Assembly: GCA_963669295.1 (NCBI GenBank)
Contig: OY769938.1
Span: forward strand, 1,922,001 to 1,986,000
Origin: G963669295 sp963669295
GTDB taxonomy: Bacteria > Bacteroidota > Bacteroidia > Flavobacteriales_D > CALLUQ01
Length of the DNA stretch: 64,000 bases
Direction of reading: 5' to 3'
Shown here: piece by piece, positions 1-8,631 of the stretch
Layout of the letters: each line of letters begins with the position of its first letter
Numbering within the stretch: position 1 is the stretch's first letter
Program-made: the position numbers and the translations under genes
Notes under the pieces: model-generated
The model's input: only the letters and a program-made list of their open reading frames with translations
What the model was told of the DNA's origin: nothing
Database searches by the model: none

Positions 1-64
1 CCTGGCCAAAGGATGCAACTGAAACGATCAGAAAGACTACGAATATGTAAAGTTTCTTCTGCAT
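1..64 (-). CDS. N-terminal fragment of a secreted protein, cut by the window edge
   Basis: Only the first 21 codons lie inside the window. They read as a signal peptide: Met-Gln-Lys-Lys, then a hydrophobic stretch, ending in Ala-Ser-Phe-Gly-Gln, the usual Bacteroidota cleavage context. The ATG lies 21 bases after the stop of the YfiR-like gene on the same strand, so the two are probably cotranscribed. YfiR-like genes often precede a sensor or an outer-membrane protein gene, but nothing here identifies this one. Confidence 0.6.
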   Translation of the reverse strand, partial: MQKKLYIFVVFLIVSVASFGQ

Positions 65-85
65 ATAATGATGATCATTGCTTTT

Positions 86-622
86 TCATTCTATTCTTTT
101 AGCAGCAAGGTCGCCTAGCGTTTTGCCGATGATTAATTTTCTATTGTTTGCTTCTGTTTTATTGAGTTCGTATGCTAGTTTATTGGATCTAATAAAGAAG
201 TTAATACTCGCCCCCTCATGAATCAACCCTTCCTTTTCTGTAACGATTAGGGTACTCTTCCCTTTTAATCTACTTACCAATTGAGGTAATTGGTTGCTTT
301 TACTATTGTCAAGGAACAACACATGGCATTTATTTACATCAGAAGCACTTGCGTATTTCTTTATTTCTATTGGCTGACTCCCTATCCTTTTAGAGGAATA
401 AAGCTTTACCAACTCATTGTATACGTTTGTGCCTCCAATGACTCCTATTACAAAATTCCCTTGCTTATATGTTGCCGGCCAATCGGCAAATTTTGCAAAG
501 TTGTAGATGTATTGGGCTTTTAGTTTTGAGTTAATGTCGTAACTCGTATTCCTACCCTGCCCGAACGTGGTTCCCGCTGAGAAGAGAGAGAGAATAAACA
601 GTATGGTTAATAACCGTTTCAT
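86..622 (-). CDS. YfiR family (DUF4154) periplasmic protein
   Basis: A 178-residue protein with a signal peptide (about residues 1-21, ending FGQ). The sequence KAQYIYNFAKFADWP (about residues 34-48) is the N-terminal hallmark of the YfiR/DUF4154 family, and the length fits. In Pseudomonas, YfiR is a periplasmic repressor of the diguanylate cyclase YfiN. In Bacteroidota, members usually sit beside sensor kinases or outer-membrane proteins and their role is not settled. The following gene also starts with a signal peptide and is only 21 bases away. The family call is good; regulation of a membrane sensor is inferred from family knowledge only. Confidence 0.8.
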   Translation of the reverse strand: MKRLLTILFILSLFSAGTTFGQGRNTSYDINSKLKAQYIYNFAKFADWPATYKQGNFVIGVIGGTNVYNELVKLYSSKRIGSQPIEIKKYASASDVNKCHVLFLDNSKSNQLPQLVSRLKGKSTLIVTEKEGLIHEGASINFFIRSNKLAYELNKTEANNRKLIIGKTLGDLAAKRIE

Positions 623-820
623 GATTCTTAAAGCCCTAGTAAACAGGTGGGGTTAGTGATGCAATATAGCATAAATAATTTTAATAAAATCCCCTGTTTT
701 ATAAGGGTAAACGTTACTCTTTAGCCCTTCTCATATCTAAAACTATACCATTTTTTGGTTGCGGCACATTTCTTTTATTTCAATGAGGTGGTTTTGATGA
801 CTAATGCGCTCAAATAAGGT

Positions 821-2275
821 TTACTTTTTGAACCCCTCCAGCTTTTTGTCATTAAGAAAGTCGTAATGCGTTAGTTTACGAAGTTCGTAAAAACTTACCC
901 AATAACTTCTCAATGTTTCCAGGTAGCTACGTTTTGAGCTGTCTTTTTCTTGTAGTGCAATGTTGAGGTCCGAAACATTTATTCGCCCAATGAGGTAACG
1001 CTGTTTGGCTATTTCATATCGTTTTTGTGCTACTAAATCCGCTTTTGCTGCTATTTTCACTTGCTCTTTTAGTAGATTGAACTGCAATGCTTTTACAAAC
1101 ACTTCTTGCTCTAATTCCAGTTTCCGCTGTTGCACCGTGTAATTTACTACTTCCCGGTTAGCTACAGCTTGCTTTATGTTTGCTCTTGAGACTCCCCAAT
1201 TAAACACCGGCACTTGAATGCCCAATACCAGTTGCTGTTGGTCTTGCGGATTAGTGTACACTCCATTAAAGTCGGCTGCACTATTGGTTAGCCCATAGGT
1301 TGCAAAAAGATTCATGTTTAAATTATTATCCCCTTTTGCTTGAGCCACATCTCTCTCGGCCTCTATTAATTGTCGGTTTAATGTAATGTGCTGCGACCTG
1401 CTTTGTGATGCTTCTGTTACTGCCTTATCAGCATTCACTTCTAGCTCAGGAATACTGTAATTAACGTTTAACTCCAAATTGGTGTTTTCACTAATTCCAA
1501 GATAAGTTTTCAACCGAATTTCGTTGGTTTGCACCGATACCCTTGCTTGTGCAGTAGCAATTTGCGAATTCAACAAGGTAAGCTCTACCTGCAACAATTC
1601 ATTTTCCGCAATTTTACCTATGCCATACCGCCCTTTTGATATCTTGTAAATGGTATCGCTATTTGCTTCATTTAGCTCCGCCAACTCCAAATCTATTTGT
1701 GCAGAAAGAAGGTTAAAAAATAAATTGGTAGACTCAATTGCAATATCTTCTACATCCTCTACCGATCGTTCCTGTGCCTCCTGGTACAATAAGGGCTCTA
1801 CTTTCTTCTGCCATTTGAAGGAATTGAACCCAAACAGTGTTTGGCGCAGCCCAATGTTTACAGGGGTCGACATGTATGAAATGCTTGGATTATCTCCAAG
1901 TAAATCGATACGGCTTAAATCAGAATTCACAAACAACTCTCCTCCCGTTAAGCCTATATTTTGTCGCAACGACAGGTTGGTAGTTGACAATGCTCGTCGC
2001 TGTTCCACAAAAGACTCGGTTCCATCGGGTAGCGTAATCCTTGAAATAGATCGATTAAGATCAGGCAATGTAGCATCAAAGTTCAATGATGGTAAGAAGG
2101 ATCGCTCAAATGAGAAGAAACGCCAATAGCTGTTATCAAATTTATTTTGCACCAACTTGCTTTGCGCTGATTGCGTTTGTGCCATATTGATGACCTGCTC
2201 TAAGCTCAACCTGGTGGTTTGTGCATGCACGCTTGTACACCACAGCAATAATAATATAGCCCATCGTTTACTCAT
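821..2275 (-). CDS. TolC family outer-membrane efflux protein
   Basis: A 484-residue protein with a signal peptide ending in VHAQ. Two long heptad-rich helical regions, each with asparagine-rich and LxxAxxxY-like segments, are typical of the duplicated OEP domain. The tail (LLKEQVKIAAKADLVAQKRY, then GRINVSDLNIALQEKD) matches the second OEP repeat of TolC proteins. It should form the trimeric outer-membrane and periplasmic channel of the exporter whose permease and adaptor genes lie just upstream. The start overlaps the permease stop by 8 bases, so translational coupling is likely. No convincing terminator was found after the gene. Confidence 0.9.
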   Translation of the reverse strand: MSKRWAILLLLWCTSVHAQTTRLSLEQVINMAQTQSAQSKLVQNKFDNSYWRFFSFERSFLPSLNFDATLPDLNRSISRITLPDGTESFVEQRRALSTTNLSLRQNIGLTGGELFVNSDLSRIDLLGDNPSISYMSTPVNIGLRQTLFGFNSFKWQKKVEPLLYQEAQERSVEDVEDIAIESTNLFFNLLSAQIDLELAELNEANSDTIYKISKGRYGIGKIAENELLQVELTLLNSQIATAQARVSVQTNEIRLKTYLGISENTNLELNVNYSIPELEVNADKAVTEASQSRSQHITLNRQLIEAERDVAQAKGDNNLNMNLFATYGLTNSAADFNGVYTNPQDQQQLVLGIQVPVFNWGVSRANIKQAVANREVVNYTVQQRKLELEQEVFVKALQFNLLKEQVKIAAKADLVAQKRYEIAKQRYLIGRINVSDLNIALQEKDSSKRSYLETLRSYWVSFYELRKLTHYDFLNDKKLEGFKK

Positions 2276-3599
2276 ACCTTAACGAATTAATCGGGTCTTG
2301 CTCCGAAGCTCTTTTAGCTGGAGTGTAGCCAAAGATAACCCCAACACTTGCTGAAACAACAAATGAAATAATGATCGGCATCGCACTAATAACTGTGGGA
2401 CTGTTAAAAATGTAAGGCAATAACAAGGAGGTCACCACCCCAACAATAATACCTATTACACCACCTGCAAGGCTAATTAGCAACGCCTCATACATGAACT
2501 GTTGTTGAATGTCTTTTTTTGTGGCTCCCATCGACAGTCGAACTCCTATTTCTTTGATTCGCTCCAATACAGAGGCCAACATAATGTTCATTATACCAAT
2601 ACCTCCAACCAATAGCGAAATGCTGGCAATAGCAGCCAGCAAAGCATTGAACCGCTCCTTGGTGTCCTGGCTTTGCTTCAATTGATGTTCTGGAATCTGA
2701 ATAGAATAGTTTTCCGCGCCCATATGTCTCCGCAATAACTGCCGGTTCAACACTTCAAAAGTGGCGAGCACTTTATTGGTTTCTCTTACCTGCACCACGA
2801 TCTTGTCTAACTGATTGTTGTTAACCGGAGGCTTTGGGGTGTTTTCTTCTTCATCGTCAGAAAATGCCGCGCTTTCAATGGTTTTGTTGGTTACTAAGGT
2901 TCTGTTCTTATAGCGTAACAATACTGTTTGTATAGGCGCATAAACCTCATTATTGTACGTGTTTACTCCCATCGACTCAATAGAAGTGCCTTCAATCTCC
3001 ATCGGTTTAATTACACCTATTACTTTAAACCAAATGTTGTTGCACTTAACGCGTTTTCCAATCGGGTTTCCTTCCGGAAAAAGCCGCCCAGCAATTTTAG
3101 CTCCTAAAATGCAAACCGGTTTCGCTTGCTCTATGTGTTGCCAACTGAACATGCTTCCTTCTGATAGTTGAATGTTATACACTTTGAAATACTCGGGGGT
3201 AACACCTATGAGTTTAGAAGCATAATTTTTTCCAGTGGCAATGGCATTAACGCGATACCCTACCTCTGGGCAAACAGCCTCTACCGTGGGTATTTTCATG
3301 ATACTCCTGGCATCAGCCAGTGTTAGGCCTGGAGCATATTTTTTTGTTTCTTTTCCCTGGCCACTACCCGATCCATCTCCTTCATCTTCGGGCATTAATC
3401 CTTCAATAATAATGTTGTTGGATCCAACTAATTTTATTTGCTCAAGGATTTCTTTTTTGGAACCATTGCCAATTGCAAGCATGATAATTACTGCAGCTAC
3501 CCCAAAGATGATACCCAGCCCTGTAAGGATCGACCGTGTTTTATTCGACCAAATTGCTTCTATGGCAATTAACAGGTTGTACCAGCTTTTATCAAACAT
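2268..3599 (-). CDS. ABC transporter permease, MacB/FtsX type
   Basis: A 443-residue protein with the layout of MacB-type permeases. One N-terminal membrane helix follows AIWSNKTRSILTGLGIIFGVAA (about residues 13-34), then comes a periplasmic MacB core domain (about 50-310), then three C-terminal FtsX helices starting at SISLLVGGIGIMNIMLASV and including the motif RIKEIGVRLSMGAT. MacB-type systems use mechanical transmission to move peptides, lipoproteins or lipids through TolC. It sits 3 bases after the adaptor gene and overlaps the TolC gene. No ATP-binding subunit is encoded next to it, so a LolD/MacB-like ATPase must come from elsewhere in the genome. Confidence 0.9.
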   Translation of the reverse strand: MFDKSWYNLLIAIEAIWSNKTRSILTGLGIIFGVAAVIIMLAIGNGSKKEILEQIKLVGSNNIIIEGLMPEDEGDGSGSGQGKETKKYAPGLTLADARSIMKIPTVEAVCPEVGYRVNAIATGKNYASKLIGVTPEYFKVYNIQLSEGSMFSWQHIEQAKPVCILGAKIAGRLFPEGNPIGKRVKCNNIWFKVIGVIKPMEIEGTSIESMGVNTYNNEVYAPIQTVLLRYKNRTLVTNKTIESAAFSDDEEENTPKPPVNNNQLDKIVVQVRETNKVLATFEVLNRQLLRRHMGAENYSIQIPEHQLKQSQDTKERFNALLAAIASISLLVGGIGIMNIMLASVLERIKEIGVRLSMGATKKDIQQQFMYEALLISLAGGVIGIIVGVVTSLLLPYIFNSPTVISAMPIIISFVVSASVGVIFGYTPAKRASEQDPINSLRYE

Positions 3600-3602
3600 G
3601 TG

Positions 3603-4844
3603 TTACTTGATCCGTTGAAGGCTATAACTATCAGGATCTTCGGGTTGAGATAGGTAAACAATATCTCCTGCGTTAATGCCTTTTTCTACAATAATGTAAT
3701 CTTCGCTTGAAGCTCCTGTTTTTACTTCCTTTTTTACAATGCTCATTCCATCCTCCAAAAAAACATAGCTCAACGTGTCGTTGCTAAATATCGTTTCAAC
3801 AGGAACACTAATCACATCTTCATATTGTGCCACTAAAATTTCATTGCCAGTAGTCATGGCGGGTTTCAAAATCGTATCTGTCTTATTGAGCTTGATCAAT
3901 ACTTCAAATACCTTAGCATCAGAGTTGGGCAATTGTTCTCCAATATTGGCCACCTCGATAATGGTTCCTTCATATTTTTTGTCGGGAAATGCATCAATGC
4001 TAATGCTTACCTTTTGATCAGATTTTATCTTACTAATGTCAATTTCATTCACGTAAGTTTTGGAGTACATCTCTGAAAGGTCGGGCAATGTTGCTACCAC
4101 AGGATTCCAGGCACTAATTTGAGAGCCCACTTGAATCTTTTTACCATCCCATGTACGTTGATAAATTACCATGCCACCCTTAGGAGCCGTCACAGTAAAC
4201 TTACCCAACAATTCTGCTATTTCATCATATCGTCGCTGTTGCTGCTCTAACATTGCTGTTACCTCTTGCATCTTTGCAATCGCTTGTTTTCGTTTCAATT
4301 GATAATTTTCGAGCGTTTGGTTATAAGTACGCTCTGTTTTCTCCAGATCAATCTCTGCCTGGCGAATCGTAGCAGGGGGCTCATATTTTGATTGCTCCAA
4401 CACCAGCTTTTTCTCTTCCAAAGAATACTTCATGTTAATCAATTCATCGCGGGCATTGCGAAGCTCTAATGCTGTATCAAGCTTTGTTGTGGTGTATTGT
4501 GAGTTGATTTTTTCCAACTCTGTTTGCACGTCTTTTAACTTTGTTGCTGCCTGAGTGCGATCTAGTGTAGCCACGTAATCGCCCTCGTTTACAATTGTCC
4601 CTTCAGGTATAAGGTCGGTAATCTGCACTTGCCAAACACCTACTTTCCTTAACTCAGAAGGTGCTTGTATGTTTTCTGATTCTTTGGCCTCTAGCTCACC
4701 CGTAACGGCAACATAGATATCGAATGCCCCTCTTTTTACCTCTACCTTTATCGGATCCGATAACTCTTCGTCAGAGCCAAAAAGAAAAACAGATAATAGC
4801 AGTGCAATAACTCCAACGGCAATGTATACGTATTTTTTACTCAT
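3603..4844 (-). CDS. HlyD/MacA-type periplasmic adaptor of an efflux system
   Basis: A 413-residue protein anchored by one N-terminal helix (about residues 5-22). Half-lipoyl segments (GVWQVQITDLIPEGTIVNEGDYVATLD and VTAPKGGMVIYQ) flank a long coiled coil (about residues 95-215), followed by beta-barrel and membrane-proximal domains. This is the membrane-fusion-protein layout. It should connect the permease in the inner membrane to the TolC channel. It is the first gene of a compact adaptor-permease-TolC operon. No clear TAnnTTTG promoter was seen in the 64 bases before it. Confidence 0.9.
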   Translation of the reverse strand: MSKKYVYIAVGVIALLLSVFLFGSDEELSDPIKVEVKRGAFDIYVAVTGELEAKESENIQAPSELRKVGVWQVQITDLIPEGTIVNEGDYVATLDRTQAATKLKDVQTELEKINSQYTTTKLDTALELRNARDELINMKYSLEEKKLVLEQSKYEPPATIRQAEIDLEKTERTYNQTLENYQLKRKQAIAKMQEVTAMLEQQQRRYDEIAELLGKFTVTAPKGGMVIYQRTWDGKKIQVGSQISAWNPVVATLPDLSEMYSKTYVNEIDISKIKSDQKVSISIDAFPDKKYEGTIIEVANIGEQLPNSDAKVFEVLIKLNKTDTILKPAMTTGNEILVAQYEDVISVPVETIFSNDTLSYVFLEDGMSIVKKEVKTGASSEDYIIVEKGINAGDIVYLSQPEDPDSYSLQRIK

Positions 4845-4908
4845 TTGCTATTGATAACGTTGCAATTATAATCGTGGTATTAAAGGTATTTATTTATTTG
4901 ATGCAGTA

Positions 4909-5886
4909 CTAAAAATTAACAATTGTCCAATACACTCCCCTTACAACTTCCGCCATCTTCTCATAATCTAAGGTGTTCGCTTTATCACTTTTTTCATGAT
5001 AGTTTTTGTTTCGGTAAAATGCTGTATCGGTAATCATTACAGCTCTATAGCCATACTTCCAATAATTGAGGTGATCCGAAAAATCAATCCCTGGTATAGA
5101 AGCAGGGGCACTAATTGATTTTACTTGTACCTGACAACCTGCTTTCATGTTTTTCTTCACATTTCGGATGATGCTGCGCTGTCCCAACTTTCCAACTACT
5201 GCAATGTAATTCCCGGTTGTGGGGTAAAACAATTTTAATAACCCAATAGGGTATTCCTGTGATTTTTTTGCTTCATTGAAGTAACCAATCATTTCTAAAC
5301 AAATCATTCCTTTTACCGGCACCTTGTTATCGTACAATGATTTAGCATGCACGGCACTACCCATGTTTTCGGTTCTAAAATAAGGGGGTTCTTCCAATGT
5401 GTAGGCCACCAGGTCAACCCGGTACTTCAAAGTAGGGTTTTGATGCTTTAACACTCGAGCAAGCTCTAGTAACCCTGCCGTTCCGCTACCATTATCGTCT
5501 GCTCCATCTTGTTCATCACACACATCATAGTGTGCGCCTATAATTAACCGTTCAGCATCTTGCGGCCCAAAAGAACAAATGATGTTTTTGTATTCATTTC
5601 CTCCAACGCTAAACTTTTGTTCTTCTGCCTCTACCCCAAGTGCTTCAAACTCAGTTTTGATGTATTGTGCTGCTGCATTTAGTGAAGCAAGGTTCTGATA
5701 GTTCCTTGGCTTTGGTGTGCCCACAAGGGCTGCAACATCTTGCTTTAATCGTTCAGCACTTACAGGAATTGCAGTTGCAGACTCATTGTACGAAGTAAAA
5801 AAAACAGGAGTTGTAACAGCATAAATAGCCGTTACCACCAATACGAAAAGAAACAGAAATATTGATCTGGTTAGCTTTTTTAACAT
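4909..5886 (-). CDS. M28 family zinc aminopeptidase-like protein
   Basis: A 325-residue protein with an N-terminal hydrophobic signal or anchor (about residues 8-30). M28 signature residues are visible: GAHYD with His119 and Asp121, GADDNGSG with Asp130/131, the catalytic pair Glu165-Glu166 in TLEEPP, and a C-terminal zinc-binding His in NYHEKSD. The family uses two zinc ions to remove N-terminal residues from peptides, or in glutaminyl-cyclase relatives to cyclise N-terminal Gln. Specificity cannot be read here. The gene begins 18 bases after the ferritin stop, so it may share the ferritin promoter. Confidence 0.88.
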   Translation of the reverse strand: MLKKLTRSIFLFLFVLVVTAIYAVTTPVFFTSYNESATAIPVSAERLKQDVAALVGTPKPRNYQNLASLNAAAQYIKTEFEALGVEAEEQKFSVGGNEYKNIICSFGPQDAERLIIGAHYDVCDEQDGADDNGSGTAGLLELARVLKHQNPTLKYRVDLVAYTLEEPPYFRTENMGSAVHAKSLYDNKVPVKGMICLEMIGYFNEAKKSQEYPIGLLKLFYPTTGNYIAVVGKLGQRSIIRNVKKNMKAGCQVQVKSISAPASIPGIDFSDHLNYWKYGYRAVMITDTAFYRNKNYHEKSDKANTLDYEKMAEVVRGVYWTIVNF

Positions 5887-5904
5887 AAAAATGTCTACAT
5901 CGTG

Positions 5905-6432
5905 CTATTCGGCAGCACCGCTAGAGTTATTGGCGGTGGCTTCAGCGGCAAATGTTTCCAGATCGCGATCGAAAAAGTAAAGTCCTCCTTTGTCTTCACC
6001 AATCATGTTGAGCTTATCCATGATTGTTCGAGCCAGCGCTTCTTCTTCTATTTGCTCAGAAACATACCATTGCATAAAGTTGTGCGTAGTATAGTCTTTT
6101 TCTTGTAGGCACACATCCACAACATCGTTGATTTGCTGTGTTACCATCATTTCATGCTCCAACAGCTTCTTAAATACATCATTTACTCCTCCAAAGTCCA
6201 CTGGAGGTTGCTCCAACGCTGTGATGACCGCATGGCCCCCCCGCTCATTAATGAACTTCACCAACTTCAGCATATGCATCCGTTCTTCATCGGAGTGCAT
6301 ATATAAGAAGTTCGCAGTACCTGTTAACCCTTGCGTTTCTGCCCAGGATGCCATGGCCAAATAAAATTGCGATGACAGGGCCTCTACTTCTACTTGTTTA
6401 TTGAGTGCTGCTTCTATTCTTTCTGTTAACAT
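5905..6432 (-). CDS. ftnA: Bacterial non-heme ferritin
   Basis: A 175-residue four-helix iron-storage protein. The iron ligands fall at the E. coli FtnA positions: Glu17, Glu50, His53, Glu94, Gln127 and Glu130, which argues for an active ferroxidase centre. Length matches the family, with a short Ala/Ser/Asn-rich tail. Ferritin stores Fe(III) in a 24-mer shell in the cytoplasm. A near-perfect Bacteroidota promoter (TAACTTTG) sits 17 bases before the ATG. No Fur-type box was recognised, so iron control is not shown by the sequence. Confidence 0.95.
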   Translation of the reverse strand: MLTERIEAALNKQVEVEALSSQFYLAMASWAETQGLTGTANFLYMHSDEERMHMLKLVKFINERGGHAVITALEQPPVDFGGVNDVFKKLLEHEMMVTQQINDVVDVCLQEKDYTTHNFMQWYVSEQIEEEALARTIMDKLNMIGEDKGGLYFFDRDLETFAAEATANNSSGAAE

Positions 6433-6448
6433 GATGCTTGATTTTCTC

Positions 6449-6479
6449 CAAAGTTACGGTGCAATATCGATTTTTTAAA
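6449..6479 (-). promoter_or_regulatory. Promoter of the ferritin gene
   Basis: On the minus strand, TTTA at 6479-6476, a 19-base spacer and TAACTTTG at 6456-6449 match the Bacteroidota consensus TTTG-N19-TAnnTTTG with one mismatch. The -7 box lies 17 bases before the ferritin ATG, which gives a leader of about 12 bases. Confidence 0.6.
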
Positions 6480-6628
6480 GAAATATCCTTTATCCCTATT
6501 GAATCTAAATAAAATCTTTTGCGCAAAGAGCCTTGGGCGAGTAACTTAAAAAAACATGTTTTTATGCTTTTTAAGCGCAAAAACTCAACGAAACACTTCT
6601 GAACAAGTAAGAAAAAAGTGTAATTGGG

Positions 6629-6659
6629 TTTTACAGCACCTATTTTCAATGAATCTTTG
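6629..6659 (+). promoter_or_regulatory. Promoter of the PKD-domain secreted protein
   Basis: TTTT (6629-6632), exactly 19 bases, then AATCTTTG (6652-6659). Each box has one mismatch to TTTG-N19-TAnnTTTG. It lies 25 bases before the ATG at 6685. Confidence 0.45.
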
Positions 6660-6684
6660 CTTCAGAACTTAAAATCGCATTGCT

Positions 6685-8541
6685 ATGAAAAAATTCATCC
6701 TTTATTTTGCAGCGTTCTTTTTAACTATCGCTGCTTCGGCACAAGGAAACTGCAACCTTCAATTTACTCTTTCCGAAAATGGGGGCGTGATTACCGGAAC
6801 AAATAATTCTACCGGTGGCGCTTACTACGAGTGGTATGTAACCGACCCTAATTGGAATAGTCAAATTGTAACTGGAACCAATTTAATGTATAGTGCTACC
6901 ATTACTGGTAACTATTACGTTTGTTTATATGGCTATGACTCTACGCAACAATTTTGCGACAGTCTTTGCCAAACTATTTATGTAAATGCCGGTACTGGTT
7001 GTCAGGCCAGTTTTACTTCCCTTAACCAGGGAACAAACGGAGCCTCATTTACCAATACCTCTTCGGGCACCTATGATGGCGCTTATTGGGATTTTGGTGA
7101 CGGCAATACCAGCTCGCAGACCAACCCTACACATAGCTACACCAATGGTGGGCTATACCTTGTTTGTTTGACCATTTGGTCGAACGACTCTACTTGTTAC
7201 GATACTTATTGTGACAGTTTATACATCCAAGGGCAAGGGCAAAATTGTTCTGCTGGATTTTTTGCTATTCCTGATTCGATGGGCTGTGGCGTTTATTTTA
7301 ACAACACATCTACTCAAGGCTTACAGTACGATTGGAGTTTTGGTGATGGTACTACCAGTACTACACAAAACCCTTATCATGTATACTCGCAACCAGGTAC
7401 TTATACTGTTTGCTTAACGGCCTGGACTCAAAACCCCTGGTGTGCAGACACTGTATGCTCTACTGTAACTGTAAATTGTGGTGGTGGAACACCTTGTGTG
7501 GCTGATTTCTCAAGCAGCATTTTTCAGAACGATGCTTGGTTTACCAATACTTCTACAGGTTCAGCAGATAATTACTCGTGGAATTTTGGTGATGGCTTCA
7601 CCAGCACAGCACAAAACCCAAGTCATTATTACGCTCAACCAGGAACATACACTGTTTGTCTTACCATTTGGTCTTCACAAGATTCTACTTGCTACGATAC
7701 ACATTGCGAGGTGGTAACCATTGTTGGAGCAAACTGTAATCTTCAATTCTCTCTCTCAGAAAATGGAGGAGTAATTACCGGAACCAACAACTCTACTGGA
7801 GCTGATTACTACGAGTGGTACGTATACGATCCCAACTGGAACTCGCAGTTAATTTCGGGTACGAACCTTAGCTATAACGCAACCATTAGCGGTACTTACT
7901 ATATCTGCTTGTATGGTTACGACTCTACGCAGCAGTTTTGTGATAGCGTTTGCCAAAGTATAAATGTTAATCTTGGTGGAGGAAACCCATGTATTGCCAG
8001 CTTCTACGCTTATGGCGATAGCACCGGACAAAGCACTGCCGTTGGGTTTGTTAATAATTCCGCAGGCAATTACGATGGTGTTTTCTGGGATTTTGGTGAC
8101 GGCAATTATTCTACCGACCCCAACCCAAATCACTCCTACGCACAAGCAGGAACTTACATTGTTTGCCTTACTATTTGGACCAATGACTCTACCTGCTACG
8201 ACACATATTGTGATACAGTAAGTACATTGCTTGGGTCGTTCAACTCCGGAAACTTCTTGTTAGGGGTAGAGGATACTCCAACCTTAGAAGAACTGAACAT
8301 CTACCCGAACCCTGTAGTAAATGATGTTAACCTTGAGTTTACCATGAACAAACCTACAGATGTTGTGGTATCGGTTTTCAACACTTACGGCCAGGTAATC
8401 GAACAGCAAACATTATATACCAACAATGGTATTAACCGACTCACGATTAATACCAACAGTTGGTCGAAAGGCATTTATCTGCTTAATATCACGTCTACTG
8501 AAAGCAACCAATCCTTTACGGAGCGGATTGTTAAGCAGTAG
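6685..8541 (+). CDS. Secreted PKD-domain protein with T9SS type A sorting domain
   Basis: A 618-residue protein with a signal peptide (residues 1-20, ending ASAQ). Four PKD-like domains carry the WxFGDG motif (about residues 108-185, 190-265, 270-345 and 435-515). Two copies of a different Cys-containing module lie at about 22-103 and 350-430. The C-terminus (LNIYPNPVVNDVNLEF, then a beta-rich tail ending ERIVKQ) is a T9SS type A sorting domain, so the protein should cross the outer membrane and be attached to the surface or released. The Cys-rich phrase DSTCYDTYC recurs between modules, which suggests disulphides. An adhesive or structural role is inferred. A strong terminator follows. Confidence 0.9.
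   Translation: MKKFILYFAAFFLTIAASAQGNCNLQFTLSENGGVITGTNNSTGGAYYEWYVTDPNWNSQIVTGTNLMYSATITGNYYVCLYGYDSTQQFCDSLCQTIYVNAGTGCQASFTSLNQGTNGASFTNTSSGTYDGAYWDFGDGNTSSQTNPTHSYTNGGLYLVCLTIWSNDSTCYDTYCDSLYIQGQGQNCSAGFFAIPDSMGCGVYFNNTSTQGLQYDWSFGDGTTSTTQNPYHVYSQPGTYTVCLTAWTQNPWCADTVCSTVTVNCGGGTPCVADFSSSIFQNDAWFTNTSTGSADNYSWNFGDGFTSTAQNPSHYYAQPGTYTVCLTIWSSQDSTCYDTHCEVVTIVGANCNLQFSLSENGGVITGTNNSTGADYYEWYVYDPNWNSQLISGTNLSYNATISGTYYICLYGYDSTQQFCDSVCQSINVNLGGGNPCIASFYAYGDSTGQSTAVGFVNNSAGNYDGVFWDFGDGNYSTDPNPNHSYAQAGTYIVCLTIWTNDSTCYDTYCDTVSTLLGSFNSGNFLLGVEDTPTLEELNIYPNPVVNDVNLEFTMNKPTDVVVSVFNTYGQVIEQQTLYTNNGINRLTINTNSWSKGIYLLNITSTESNQSFTERIVKQ
6745..7980 (+). repeat. Two copies of a duplicated Cys-containing module within the PKD gene
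   Basis: The segments at about 6745-6995 and 7733-7980 encode nearly identical modules of about 80 residues. Both begin CNLQF, continue LSENGGVITGTNNSTG and contain CLYGYDSTQQFCDS. One PKD-rich block lies between them. This looks like an internal duplication of a module-plus-PKD unit. Confidence 0.85.
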
Positions 8542-8570
8542 CCGGATATTTTGGATGGTTAGAAGCAAAG

Positions 8571-8600
8571 AAAAGGGGCGACGGGATGTCGCCCCTTTTT
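8571..8600. terminator. Bidirectional intrinsic terminator
   Basis: A 12-bp perfect stem (AAAAGGGGCGAC with GTCGCCCCTTTT, loop of about 5 bases) ends in T5 on the plus strand and has A4 on the other side. It sits between the convergent genes ending at 8541 and 8632, and serves both. Confidence 0.9.
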
Positions 8601-8631
8601 GATGTTAGTTATTTTGTTTATTGACTTAGAC

